A DNA stretch of 55,738 nucleotides, from positions 1-55,738 of the forward strand of contig NZ_BALG01000026.1 of the NCBI RefSeq assembly GCF_000315235.1, written 5' to 3'. The notes beneath the pieces are model-generated. The model did not search any database. It saw only the letters and a list, made by a program, of their open reading frames with translations, and was not told the DNA's origin. Origin of the DNA: Paenibacillus popilliae ATCC 14706 (GTDB taxonomy: Bacteria > Bacillota > Bacilli > Paenibacillales > Paenibacillaceae). Below are positions 24,688 to 31,570 of the stretch, piece by piece. Each line of letters begins with the position of its first letter. The first letter of the stretch is position 1. The position numbers and the translations under genes are program-made.

Positions 24688-25026
24688 TCATTTCAGTACA
24701 TCATCGTCGAAAAGCTGGAGCTGATTTTCATCCCGTCGAGCTATTCGTCGAGCTATGGGATGGACACCCTCACATATCTCCCTAATACGCCGCTCACTCA
24801 GATTATACTTGCGAGCAAGCTGCCGATGATTATATCCGTCGTACTCCTCTATGATGCGTCTATCCCGCGCCGGGCGGAGAAAGAAGTCTAAGGTAGGGAT
24901 GTATACATGATCCCCGCCGCTCTGCTGAGCAAGCTTGATTAAGTTAACAGTTCCGATCAATTTCGCATACTTTCGGTATGGTTCTGGGAGCATATCTGGC
25001 GTAAGCTCTTCGATCCAGTCCAACAT
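24688..25026 (-). CDS. Mor-family transcription activator
   Basis: A 112-residue protein of the Mu Mor/C family. It has the typical dimerisation part ('WIEELTPDMLPEPYRKYAKLIG', 'LIKLAQQSGGDHVYIPTLD') and a C-terminal helix-turn-helix ('GYNHRQLARKYNLSERRIREIC'). Mor switches Mu from early to middle genes, and here the gene stands before a terminator and the late block, so it likely activates the late promoter that should lie near 24.6 kb. GAGGAGG precedes its ATG. Confidence 0.9.
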   Translation of the reverse strand: MLDWIEELTPDMLPEPYRKYAKLIGTVNLIKLAQQSGGDHVYIPTLDFFLRPARDRRIIEEYDGYNHRQLARKYNLSERRIREICEGVHPIARRIARRDENQLQLFDDDVLK

Positions 25027-25053
25027 CCGGTGATCGCCTCCTCAAGCAGATAA

Positions 25054-25800
25054 TCAAGAATGACCATGCTCATTATGCTGAATGACCTTTTTCCGGTATT
25101 GGATGGTTAGCAGCCGCCAAAAATCATAGCTGCCTTTCTTGTTTGACATCTCCTTCTCGTAATAGTCCGCTGCTTCCTTTGCCCATGTTGGAGGATCAAT
25201 TTCTTGTTGTCCTTCCAATTCCTTCAGACGTTTATTTTGTTCCTCTACCGTTTTCTTCAGCTTGTCAACCGCACCCAAAACTTCTCTTGTCGTCTGTTCT
25301 TCATTCTTACTCGTATACGACTTGACCATCCCAATGAATGAGCACCATCCTGTCCATTTGCCTCCATCGTACATAAGGCGTGGGCAAATTTTTCCGCTCC
25401 AATCGAAATGGCGCCGAAGTCGTTCAACTCCCCAACCCCTTTCCAGGAGCATCTTGGCGACGAGATGGGCGGCGTTGTGCAATGTTTGCTGATATTTCCC
25501 GGATTCGCATATTTCAATTGCGATAGATGTCCGATTGCCGCTTGCAGCGTTGCTGCCATCACCCGCATGCCATGCATTTTCGTTGAGGGGTATACATTCA
25601 ATAGCTTCGTGCTCGTCCACCACAATGTGGTAGGATGCTGTCCGATTATTTTCCGGATTCGTCAGCCACCCCCGTTCGTTCTTGGCACTGCTTCCGGAAT
25701 TTCCTGTATTATGAATGGTGATGGTCGTCGGCGTCATGTCAAGCCCAGACCGACGATTGCATGATGTTGTTTTGGGGATGTGATCAAGACGATAGTTCAT
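25054..25800 (-). CDS. N-acetylmuramoyl-L-alanine amidase (amidase_2 endolysin)
   Basis: A 248-residue endolysin. The amidase_2 domain (residues about 20-165) shows 'ITIHNTGNSG' with the first zinc His, 'ASYHIVVDEHEAIECIPLNENAWHAGDG' (cores ASYHIVVDEHEAI and AWHAGDG) and 'RRHFDWSGKICPRLM', with its Cys/Asp-type zinc end. A coiled coil follows (about 175-205), then the same C-terminal segment as in the glucosaminidase ('PTWAKEAADYY', 'GSYDFWRLLTIQYRKK'). AGGAGGT precedes the ATG. Odd: it stands upstream of Mor, in the early/middle unit, instead of in the late lysis block. Confidence 0.92.
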   Translation of the reverse strand: MNYRLDHIPKTTSCNRRSGLDMTPTTITIHNTGNSGSSAKNERGWLTNPENNRTASYHIVVDEHEAIECIPLNENAWHAGDGSNAASGNRTSIAIEICESGKYQQTLHNAAHLVAKMLLERGWGVERLRRHFDWSGKICPRLMYDGGKWTGWCSFIGMVKSYTSKNEEQTTREVLGAVDKLKKTVEEQNKRLKELEGQQEIDPPTWAKEAADYYEKEMSNKKGSYDFWRLLTIQYRKKVIQHNEHGHS

Positions 25801-25932
25801 GTGTCAATACCTCCTGCGAATATAGGCTTTTCAACTTGCTCTCGATATCCTTCCAGCCCTGGGCAGTGATCACCCGCGTCGTGACTTTCCTTTCGCTTTC
25901 GTTTCTTGCATATCGAGTTTCGCTCCTTTCGA
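25801..25932 (-). other. Short coding remnants between C-type lectin gene and amidase
   Basis: After AAAGGAG an ATG opens only 13 codons (MQETKAKGKSRRG). A neighbouring frame reads 'VTTRVITAQGWKDIESKLKSLYS' and runs to the amidase start; with GTG as start it would be a 29-residue peptide. The pattern looks like a small gene split by a frameshift, or a leader. No Avd-like protein, template repeat or reverse transcriptase can be read here. Confidence 0.35.
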
Positions 25933-25952
25933 GGGCGCGCTGTCACGCGCCC
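25933..25952 (-). other. GC-rich hairpin downstream of the variable region
   Basis: On the coding strand: GGGCGCG, T, GACA, G, CGCGCCC. The seven G:C pairs plus a T-G wobble give an eight-pair stem with a GACA tetraloop. It stands 23 bases after the stop of the C-type lectin gene and has no T tract. In the Bordetella phage DGR a GC-rich hairpin with a GRNA tetraloop stands in the same place and is needed for target recognition. Confidence 0.7.
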
Positions 25953-25975
25953 CAGCAGATGCCAGCATTCAGATT

Positions 25976-26929
25976 TCAGATTCCCGGCACAAAAGCGGAG
26001 CGGAAGCCAATGTACGAAAACGAGTTCGACCGCGCGTTGTCCAGGCCGAGCGCGAAAACCCCGGCATAGGAGCCAGCGTTCCAAGTGCCGCCGCGAATCG
26101 GGAGTCGTTCGCTTTCCTCGGCATCCATCCAGAACCCGTCCGTCAGCGGATCGTCGTTAGTAGGGAAGAGCGCGAGGGCTTGCACCAAGAACGGAACTTC
26201 GGCGTCAGTCGTCAGCTCGGAGAAAAAGCAGCCGCCATATCCTCCGGCAATTCCGACAGTCAGTTGAATCTCGTCGTCCACTTCGGCATATTTCACGCTG
26301 TAGCCGTCCGACGCGATGGCCGTCCATTCCTCGCTAGTGGGCGACTGATCCGGCTGCAAGGCGACATCGTTGCCGGGGATCACCTGGATTGTACCTTCAG
26401 CCAGGCGCAGTCCGGACACCCACTCCCATACATTGCCGTTCAGGTCATAGACGCCTTCAGGCGTTCCGTCATGCGACCAGGAGGCCGGTCCGCTGCCGGT
26501 TAGCACCTTGCGCCCGTCGAACGCTTCGCCGCACTCGTCATCGTGCGAATGGTCGCCGCCCCAGTTGTTGTTGCCGCGCGGCAGCGTTCCGTTCTTCTTG
26601 GCCCACAGGGCGATAGCGGCCCATTCGGCGTTGCTGATCAGGTGCCAGCCCGGCCCCTTGCTCTCGCATGCCTCCCGCGCCTGGTCATAGTCCACGTTGA
26701 CGGCAGGCTGCTGGAAGGGGAGGCTGTAGGCTTTGCCTCCTACGATGATGTTCTGATACTTGCACACCCAAATTTCCGGCACTTCCTTACCGCCGACGAT
26801 AAAGGCCGGGTGTGGGGTGTCCGGCGCGCCGTTGATCACGTCCGACAAGTTGAATTTCGGGATGCGAACCATCATGCTGGGCTTGCCTGCGTTATCAAAA
26901 ATCATGTCATTATTCCATTTAATGGTCAT
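25976..26929 (-). CDS. C-type lectin/FGE-fold protein, DGR target-like variable protein
   Basis: A 317-residue protein with a formylglycine-generating-enzyme-like C-type lectin fold: 'EIWVCKYQNIIVGGKAYSLP', 'GPGWHLISNAEWAAIALWAKKNG', 'GVYDLNGNVWEWVSGL' and the C terminus 'RGGTWNAGSYAGVFALGLDN ARSNSFSYIGFRSAF'. This is the scaffold of DGR variable proteins; its last part (residues 279-310) is the variable region, built as a ligand-binding face. FGE catalytic cysteines are not evident, so a binding and not an enzymatic role is expected, perhaps receptor binding or display. It sits between the helicase-loader genes and the amidase, far from tail genes. GGAGG precedes the ATG. Confidence 0.85.
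   Translation of the reverse strand: MTIKWNNDMIFDNAGKPSMMVRIPKFNLSDVINGAPDTPHPAFIVGGKEVPEIWVCKYQNIIVGGKAYSLPFQQPAVNVDYDQAREACESKGPGWHLISNAEWAAIALWAKKNGTLPRGNNNWGGDHSHDDECGEAFDGRKVLTGSGPASWSHDGTPEGVYDLNGNVWEWVSGLRLAEGTIQVIPGNDVALQPDQSPTSEEWTAIASDGYSVKYAEVDDEIQLTVGIAGGYGGCFFSELTTDAEVPFLVQALALFPTNDDPLTDGFWMDAEESERLPIRGGTWNAGSYAGVFALGLDNARSNSFSYIGFRSAFVPGI
26000..26095 (-). other. Putative DGR variable region (VR)
   Basis: It codes R279-R310. Invariant parts are GG.W, AG.FAL, NARSNS and IGFR. The codons at the changing positions are ACT, GCT, TAT, GGC, GAC, TTT and TAC; all end in C or T and all can come from AAC or AAT by changes at A only, which is the signature of adenine-specific mutagenesis from a template rich in AAC/AAT. 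No template copy was found in the window. Confidence 0.7.
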
Positions 26930-26931
26930 TT

Positions 26932-27264
26932 TCAGTTCCTCCGTTTGTCATTTATTTTGAGAATTTGGGGCGAATCGAATGTCAATGCGCCGAGCTTCTG
27001 AATCGTTTGTTCGCCTTGGTCGGCTCCCGGGTGGCAACGCCCGAACGGCGAGCAGTTCGGCGAATCGCTTCTTTGCGAGCATGGTTTCGCCTCTTTGTCA
27101 CTGGATCGGTAGACGATCAGGACATGGCAGCGAAGGTTCATGCTCCAGCGGAGCGCCCGGCGATCCAGGCGCAGCCGGTTGCACAGTTCGTACAGCAGAT
27201 AGCGGCGCTCGGCGGTAACATGAGTTGCTCCTGCCGAATCGGTTATGACATTGTGCCGCCTCAT
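26932..27264 (-). CDS. Small phage protein after the DnaC-like gene
   Basis: A 110-residue frame opened by an ATG that overlaps the DnaC-like stop (ATGA). It begins MRRHNVITDSAG, has a helical, basic part with 'RRYLLYELCNRLRLDRRALRW' (core LLYELCNRLRLDRR) and ends just before the next gene, whose ribosome binding site overlaps its end. The close packing supports a real gene. The product is unknown; the composition is basic, which suits a nucleic-acid-binding protein. Confidence 0.55.
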   Translation of the reverse strand: MRRHNVITDSAGATHVTAERRYLLYELCNRLRLDRRALRWSMNLRCHVLIVYRSSDKEAKPCSQRSDSPNCSPFGRCHPGADQGEQTIQKLGALTFDSPQILKINDKRRN

Positions 27265-28121
27265 AGATGCAGCTCCTTGAAGCGATAATCCAGCGCCAGT
27301 GGGTCCTCGCCGTCGTCCAGCAGCATCTTTCCCAGGAAATCCCTTCCCTTTGTGCTTTTGGTTTTCTCGAACAGCCTGCCCGCCGTCGCCTTGGAAAGAA
27401 AGCCAATCAGTTGATGAAAGTATTCGCTGGTGTACACGATAGGTAGCTGCTTGCGGTATCGGTAATCGACAATGCCGTAAAATTCCTTGATCCAAGTGTC
27501 TTTTTGACTTTCCTTGCAAATGTCGTCTACGACCAGCAAATCGCAGTTGTAAATCTTCTGTCGGATTCCCTCCACCATGTATGCCTCGTCCGCGCTACTG
27601 TAGTAGGCGAACCACTCGGTAAAGCTTTGCACCCAGTTGAAAAACAGGGGGTGAACGCCCAGTTCGATCAGTGGGGCGACTGTGGCCGTAACCAGGTGCG
27701 TTTTCCCGCTGCCGGAAGTGCCGAGCAGGCCGAACCACGGAACGCCCTTCAGTCCTTGGCTGCGCTTGATCCGGGCGACCAGGCCGTCCGAATATTCGCG
27801 CGCCAGCTCGTAGGCATCGACGACGCGCTTGTCCGCGCCATCCAGGATGAAATTGTCGAACGTCTTGTACAACGCATCCTCGCTCATATTCGTGGACTTC
27901 ATAAGCCGTTTCAGCTTCTTGCGCTCCGTGCATTCGCACCGATACCCAATGTTTCGGGCGGGGTCGAAGATGACCCCTTCGTCCTGGCACTTCGGGCAAT
28001 CATAGACCGACAAGGCGTCGGCGGAAGGCTTCTTCGGCGTTGGCGTCTCGTTTTTGGCCCTGTCCCTGTCCGCTTTTACCCGTTTGGGCGGCGACGGCAT
28101 GACTTCTTTCAGGCTTTGCAT
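27261..28121 (-). CDS. DnaC/IstB-like helicase loader ATPase
   Basis: A 286-residue AAA+ protein. A Cys cluster (CPKC at 42-45, CEC at 62-64) precedes the ATPase part, as in many phage DnaC-like loaders. Walker A is GTSGSGKT (about 134-141) and Walker B lies in 'CDLLVVDDICKES'. The sensor-like part 'VDYRYRKQLPIVYTSEY' follows. It should load the host replicative helicase on phage DNA, with the DnaD-like protein coded just upstream, whose gene it overlaps by 122 bases. Confidence 0.88.
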   Translation of the reverse strand: MQSLKEVMPSPPKRVKADRDRAKNETPTPKKPSADALSVYDCPKCQDEGVIFDPARNIGYRCECTERKKLKRLMKSTNMSEDALYKTFDNFILDGADKRVVDAYELAREYSDGLVARIKRSQGLKGVPWFGLLGTSGSGKTHLVTATVAPLIELGVHPLFFNWVQSFTEWFAYYSSADEAYMVEGIRQKIYNCDLLVVDDICKESQKDTWIKEFYGIVDYRYRKQLPIVYTSEYFHQLIGFLSKATAGRLFEKTKSTKGRDFLGKMLLDDGEDPLALDYRFKELHL

Positions 28122-28380
28122 GGGTAGCCCCCCCTTTCATGCGCTTCCTGTTTCGCATGATGCCCCTGGTATAATCCTCCCGGTGGGTCGGATAACCCTC
28201 GATATGGATTCCCAATGCTTCGATAACGATTTCCGGTTCAAACTTCGTCCAATACTCATATTCGCGCTGCTTCACGCCGTCCGAAACCTTACCTGTACTG
28301 CGAGTGAACCGGATCGTCTCCCAGTACGCTTCGATCACTTGATGCTGGGCCGGTGTATACCGTTCAAGTGCATCCGTCAT
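28000..28380 (-). CDS. DnaD-like replisome organiser (putative)
   Basis: A 126-residue protein coded directly upstream of, and overlapping, the DnaC-like loader gene. The part 'QHQVIEAYWETIRFTRS' and the end 'IHIEGYPTHREDYTRGIMRNRKR' (core YTRGIMRN) recall the DnaD_2 domain end 'Y..gIl.n'. The C-terminal third is basic, Gln/Ala-rich and likely disordered. DnaD-like plus DnaC-like pairs are common in Firmicutes phages that recruit host helicase. The family call is tentative. Confidence 0.65.
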   Translation of the reverse strand: MTDALERYTPAQHQVIEAYWETIRFTRSTGKVSDGVKQREYEYWTKFEPEIVIEALGIHIEGYPTHREDYTRGIMRNRKRMKGGATHAKPERSHAVAAQTGKSGQGQGQKRDANAEEAFRRRLVGL

Positions 28381-28537
28381 CGGATTTGCCTCCTTTCAAA
28401 TCTCTTGGATCGTTTTGCCGCCACAGATAGAGCCGGGAGAACAGCTCCATTTCCCGCGTCCACCTGGTCGCAGGGACATCCTTCAGGCGTTCATATAAAA
28501 CCCGGTAGTCTATGACCTTGGATTCGGATTCAGCCAT
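28364..28537 (-). CDS. 57-residue early phage protein
   Basis: The ATG overlaps the end of the GemA-like gene (shared ATGGCTGA) and the frame ends inside the DnaD-like gene, giving coupled reading. The protein is MAESESKVIDYRVLYERL... with a central 'MELFSRLYLWRQNDPRDLK'. The downstream gene's ribosome binding site (AAAGGAGG) lies in its last codons. It is small, charged and helical; no function can be given. Confidence 0.6.
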   Translation of the reverse strand: MAESESKVIDYRVLYERLKDVPATRWTREMELFSRLYLWRQNDPRDLKGGKSDDGCT

Positions 28538-28961
28538 GATTCCGGTTCTGCTCCGAGCGCAGAACGCCTTTCAGGGATTCAATCAGCGCCCTGGCTTGGC
28601 CGAACTGGAGCCACTCCAGCCGGGCGATGCCAGCGCAATATTTCTTCGTGAACGCCTGAAGGCGCTTCGGGTTGTCCGACCAGCCCAATTCACGCTCCAG
28701 CGTTCGGATTTTGTGGAGCTGCTCGGGCGTTGTCATGCCAGGGCGGCGCGCTTGCGTCGTCGGCTGCTTGCCACCCAGCCGGTTCATTTCTTCGATCAGA
28801 CGGTTTGCTTGTTGGACCGTCAGGGAGGATGTTCTACGCTGGCCGGTCAGGCGCTCGACCAGGTCGCGCAGCAGTGTTTCGTCAAAGCCCAATTCTCCGG
28901 CCAGCGCCCAAATTTTGCGGTTTTGTTCGGGAGTCCGCTTCTCCGATCCCGACCGGCTCAT
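28530..28961 (-). CDS. GemA-like (Mu gp16/DUF1018) protein
   Basis: A 143-residue protein with the DUF1018 pattern: 'QNRKIWALAGELGFDETLLRDLVERLTG' (core KIWALAGELGFDE), 'SLTVQQANRLIEEMNRLGG' and a second similar segment 'EQLHKIRTLERELGWSDNPKRLQAF'. Mu GemA affects host gene expression through gyrase-linked effects; the same role here is only an extrapolation. It overlaps the DUF3164 gene by four bases. Confidence 0.85.
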   Translation of the reverse strand: MSRSGSEKRTPEQNRKIWALAGELGFDETLLRDLVERLTGQRRTSSLTVQQANRLIEEMNRLGGKQPTTQARRPGMTTPEQLHKIRTLERELGWSDNPKRLQAFTKKYCAGIARLEWLQFGQARALIESLKGVLRSEQNRNHG

Positions 28962-29599
28962 TTCTCGTACTCCAGGCCGACGCCGACTTGATCCTCGACA
29001 TATACGGACTTGCGCACCCGCAGGAGCTGCTCGGGCGTCAGGTCAGAGAAAAAGCGGTCGATCAGCTCTGCGTTTTTGATATGACGGATCGCGTCCAGCT
29101 CTTCCTCGCATTCGCCGGTGACGCCCACGCTTTCCAGGACCCTTTTGTCCTTGATGTAATCGCCCTTGAGCTTCTTTTTCACCAACTTGACCGCCGCAGC
29201 GTCCAGTCCTAGCCCTTGCAGCACACTGTCCAACATTTGGCCGTCGGTGGCAAAGTCGCCTTTGAACAAGGCGATCAGCGCTTCCTTGAACCGCGCTTCT
29301 ACTGCGTATTTGATTTCTTCCTTGCGAACGATCTTCGCTTTGGCCTTTTCGCCCATGACATCGACCAGGGCGGTGTAATCGTCGATCTCGAACTTTTCCT
29401 TTTGGGCGATGTTGAAATGCCCGTTGCTACCGAAAATTTGCAGCCATTTCAGGTTTTTGTTGTCCATGACTTCGACCGCTGCCGCCTGCAATTCGGCTTT
29501 GATCGCGTCGAGCAGCTTTCCGGCTTCCTTGATCTTCCTTTCAAGCTGGATGCCTTCGTCCACCAGCTCGGCCAGTCCAGCCAGGCGTTCGTTCGTCAT
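28958..29599 (-). CDS. DUF3164 phage protein
   Basis: A 213-residue protein of the DUF3164 family found in the early region of Mu-like phages. Seen are 'DNKNLKWLQIFGSNGHFNIAQKEKFEIDD', 'ALIALFKGDFATDGQMLDSVLQGL' and 'VEDQVGVGLEYE' (short cores KWLQI, KGDFATDGQM). The ATG at 29599 shares ATGA with the AbrB-like stop and has AAGGAGG at good spacing; upstream starts lack this. The molecular role is unknown. Confidence 0.82.
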   Translation of the reverse strand: MTNERLAGLAELVDEGIQLERKIKEAGKLLDAIKAELQAAAVEVMDNKNLKWLQIFGSNGHFNIAQKEKFEIDDYTALVDVMGEKAKAKIVRKEEIKYAVEARFKEALIALFKGDFATDGQMLDSVLQGLGLDAAAVKLVKKKLKGDYIKDKRVLESVGVTGECEEELDAIRHIKNAELIDRFFSDLTPEQLLRVRKSVYVEDQVGVGLEYEK

Positions 29600-29886
29600 T
29601 CCGCAGCGCCTCCTTGCAGTGCCCCGGCCATTCGAGCCTCGGAGGCTTGGGCATCCATGTTTTCCGTGCACGTCGCGCAGACAAAGCGACCGTAATAGAC
29701 AATCAGTTCCTTTCCAGACTGGCAGAAGAGGCAGCTTCCTTCCGTGCGTTGCAGCAGGATCATGCCGTCTTCGCTATTGACGATGATCTTGAACCGCTCG
29801 CCACCCGCCAGGCCGTACTCCCGGCGAAGCGCCGCCGGAAGGGTGACGGAGCCACTTTTGCTGACTTTCTTGTTGAATTCTTTCAT
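29596..29886 (-). CDS. AbrB/SpoVT-type regulator with zinc-ribbon-like tail
   Basis: A 96-residue protein. The first 45 residues form an AbrB swapped-hairpin DNA-binding domain ('KKVSKSGSVTLPAALRREYGL', 'GERFKIIVNSEDGMILL'), and the second half has four cysteines as CLFC and CATC, which may bind zinc. The ATG at 29886 follows AAGGAGG; an upstream start is not supported. It is a transcription factor of the early region; its targets are unknown. Confidence 0.85.
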   Translation of the reverse strand: MKEFNKKVSKSGSVTLPAALRREYGLAGGERFKIIVNSEDGMILLQRTEGSCLFCQSGKELIVYYGRFVCATCTENMDAQASEARMAGALQGGAAE

Positions 29887-29899
29887 TCGTTTTTTCCTC

Positions 29900-30103
29900 C
29901 TTGCTTGATGATAGAATGGTGTTGACAAAAACTAATGAAGAAGGCGAATCCGGTTGAAGAGTGAGAGCGAAGCATCAAGGTTAGCCGAGTATTTTCTGAG
30001 CGCCTTTTTCAGCTAGAGCGCAGCCTCGAAAGTCAGCGCCTACTCGTCTAAATATTCCATGTCCCGAACCTTGTCCGAGCAAAGAAGCATGTATCTGGAG
30101 CAA
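29900..30103 (-). other. Gap with degraded coding traces
   Basis: Short pieces in different frames look gene-like, such as 'MLLCSDKVRDMEYLDE' and 'LKKALRKYSANLDASLSLFNRIRLL' (two parts), but stop codons separate them. It may be a decayed small gene. I see no clear terminator, and no convincing promoter. Confidence 0.3.
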
Positions 30104-30593
30104 TCAGAGGAGGCGATTTCCCGGCTGGAAGCACACGGCCACGATATGATCACAGTGGGCGCATTTGGTTTCCGGCTGCGGTTCGGGTGATTCCGACGAT
30201 TGCGGCAAATCGGGAAACAAATCCGGCTGTTCGGGCAGCACCTTGAACACCTTCTCTTCGCCGCTTGAACGCCTGGTCAAGCAGTTTCTCCGCTTCCTCC
30301 AGCGGTTCGGCCAAGAAGCACTCCCACAGAAAGTCGTCCGATAGCACCATCGAACGGCGCGCCAGCTCGGTCAGGCCGATCTGGCTGGACAGCTCGGAGA
30401 ACTCCAGCAGCGAAACCGATATGCAAGCCGCCTCTAGGGGCCTGAATTCATACAGCCCGATAGGGTCCAGCCCGTTGGCCATCCGCTCGTAAGCCGCTAC
30501 TGACGGCTGGGAAGCGTCCAGGGCGCGCAAGCGCAAGGCTGCGCGCGCCAGTTCAACCTCTGATGTTACCAGCTCCATTTTAATTTTGGTCAT
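30104..30593 (-). CDS. Early phage protein with apparent frameshift near its end
   Basis: The listed frame gives 147 residues and stops at 30150. Up to about residue 110 ('SDDFLWECFLAEPLEEAEKLLDQAFKRR') it looks normal; the rest looks like out-of-frame sequence. In the +1 frame the same stretch reads 'EEKVFKVLPEQPDLFPDLPQ', then Pro/Ser/Glu and 'TKCAHCDHIVAVC', ending at 30104. That tail is much more protein-like and has a CxxC zinc-type motif. A one-base indel near 30.26 kb, real or from sequencing, is likely. The function is unknown; it follows the MuB-like gene. Confidence 0.6.
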
Positions 30594-30608
30594 GGTTTAA
30601 GCCTCCTT

Positions 30609-31556
30609 TTACAGCATCATCATGCTGCTGGCCTTCAGGATCGTGTCCAGCGTGATGGTTTCGTCTCCGTCCGAGCGATGGACACGCAGCACGTTGTCGA
30701 GCGTCCGGGCCAACAAGCGGAAGCAGCCCGTTTTGCTGTTCGTTCCGCGCGCGATCATTTCTTCCAGGGCGTCCGGCTCGAACGGGAAGCCCTCCAGGTA
30801 GTCGCGGACTTCCTTTTCGGTCAGGCCGACTAATGCTGTCCGGGCGTCCACGCGATTGGCGAAGCGCTCCAGATAGCCCTTGATCAAGGATTCCAGCTTC
30901 GGTTCCCCGGCGATAACCAGCCCGACGCGGGCGTCGCCATAGATGGAGCGGAGGATTTCCATTTTCTTTTGCGTGTACTTGTTGATCAGCTTGTCCGCCT
31001 CGTCCACGATCAGCAGATACCCTTTGTTTACCTCGAAAAATTGAATGATGCCCTGTTTCTTGCGGTAGATGCTGCCGGGGGTTGCCGGGATGCCGAGCGC
31101 TGTTTCGATGGCATCGACCAAATCCTTGCAGCCCATCGAATCATCGCATTCGATATACGCCACGCGCGGCATTTTTGCGTAATGCTTGAGCGTGTAGCTC
31201 TTGCCGTAGCCGGTGCGTCCGGTGACAATGCCGAGCTGGCCGTGATCCTGGCATTCGGAGCAAAGGCCCAGGATGTCGCGGGCGTCGCGCCCGTCAAAAA
31301 ATTTCGGCGCTGCCCGCGGCATGGCTACCGTGGCCGCTGCCTGATCGTGTTCATTCAAAAACTTCACGACCGCCGGTTCCAGCTTGGTGGTTTCGGCATC
31401 GTACTTGCCCGACAGGAAGCGGGACAGGGTCGGTCTGGATACGCCCATGATCTTTGCCAGTTCCGTGATGGTATCGTTCGTCCGGTTCTTGTAGTCGTTC
31501 ATGCGGGCGACGATGTCCGTTTTGATCGTATACAGCTTCGTTGCTTCCATAGCCAT
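30609..31556 (-). CDS. MuB-like transposition target ATPase
   Basis: A 315-residue AAA+ protein. An N-terminal helix-turn-helix ('TITELAKIMGVSRPTLSRFLSG', split here as TITELAKIMG and VSRPTLSRFL) is followed by Walker A GRTGYGKS (113-120) and Walker B YLLIVDEADKL (about 180-190). This is the MuB layout: an ATP-dependent DNA-binding protein that selects target DNA and activates MuA. The gene lies 14 bases downstream of the transposase gene. GGAGGG precedes its ATG. Confidence 0.92.
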   Translation of the reverse strand: MAMEATKLYTIKTDIVARMNDYKNRTNDTITELAKIMGVSRPTLSRFLSGKYDAETTKLEPAVVKFLNEHDQAAATVAMPRAAPKFFDGRDARDILGLCSECQDHGQLGIVTGRTGYGKSYTLKHYAKMPRVAYIECDDSMGCKDLVDAIETALGIPATPGSIYRKKQGIIQFFEVNKGYLLIVDEADKLINKYTQKKMEILRSIYGDARVGLVIAGEPKLESLIKGYLERFANRVDARTALVGLTEKEVRDYLEGFPFEPDALEEMIARGTNSKTGCFRLLARTLDNVLRVHRSDGDETITLDTILKASSMMML

Positions 31557-31570
31557 CTATAATCCCTCCG

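Noticed and set aside
25801-25975. Search for an Avd gene or template repeat directly behind the DGR-like target
   Set aside because: The space is only 175 bases and shows neither an Avd-like frame nor a second copy of the variable region.
25797-26084. A 95-codon frame across the end of the lectin gene and the hairpin
   Set aside because: It overlaps the lectin gene out of frame and has no proper start; other frames in the gap look more protein-like.
25976-26929. The protein as an active formylglycine-generating enzyme
   Set aside because: The fold matches, but the catalytic cysteines are not evident, no sulfatase is coded nearby, and the variable-region layout fits a binding protein better.
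26932-27519. A 195-codon version of the small gene after the DnaC-like gene
   Set aside because: The first 85 codons are the shadow of the DnaC-like gene; the ATG overlapping its stop is the sensible start.
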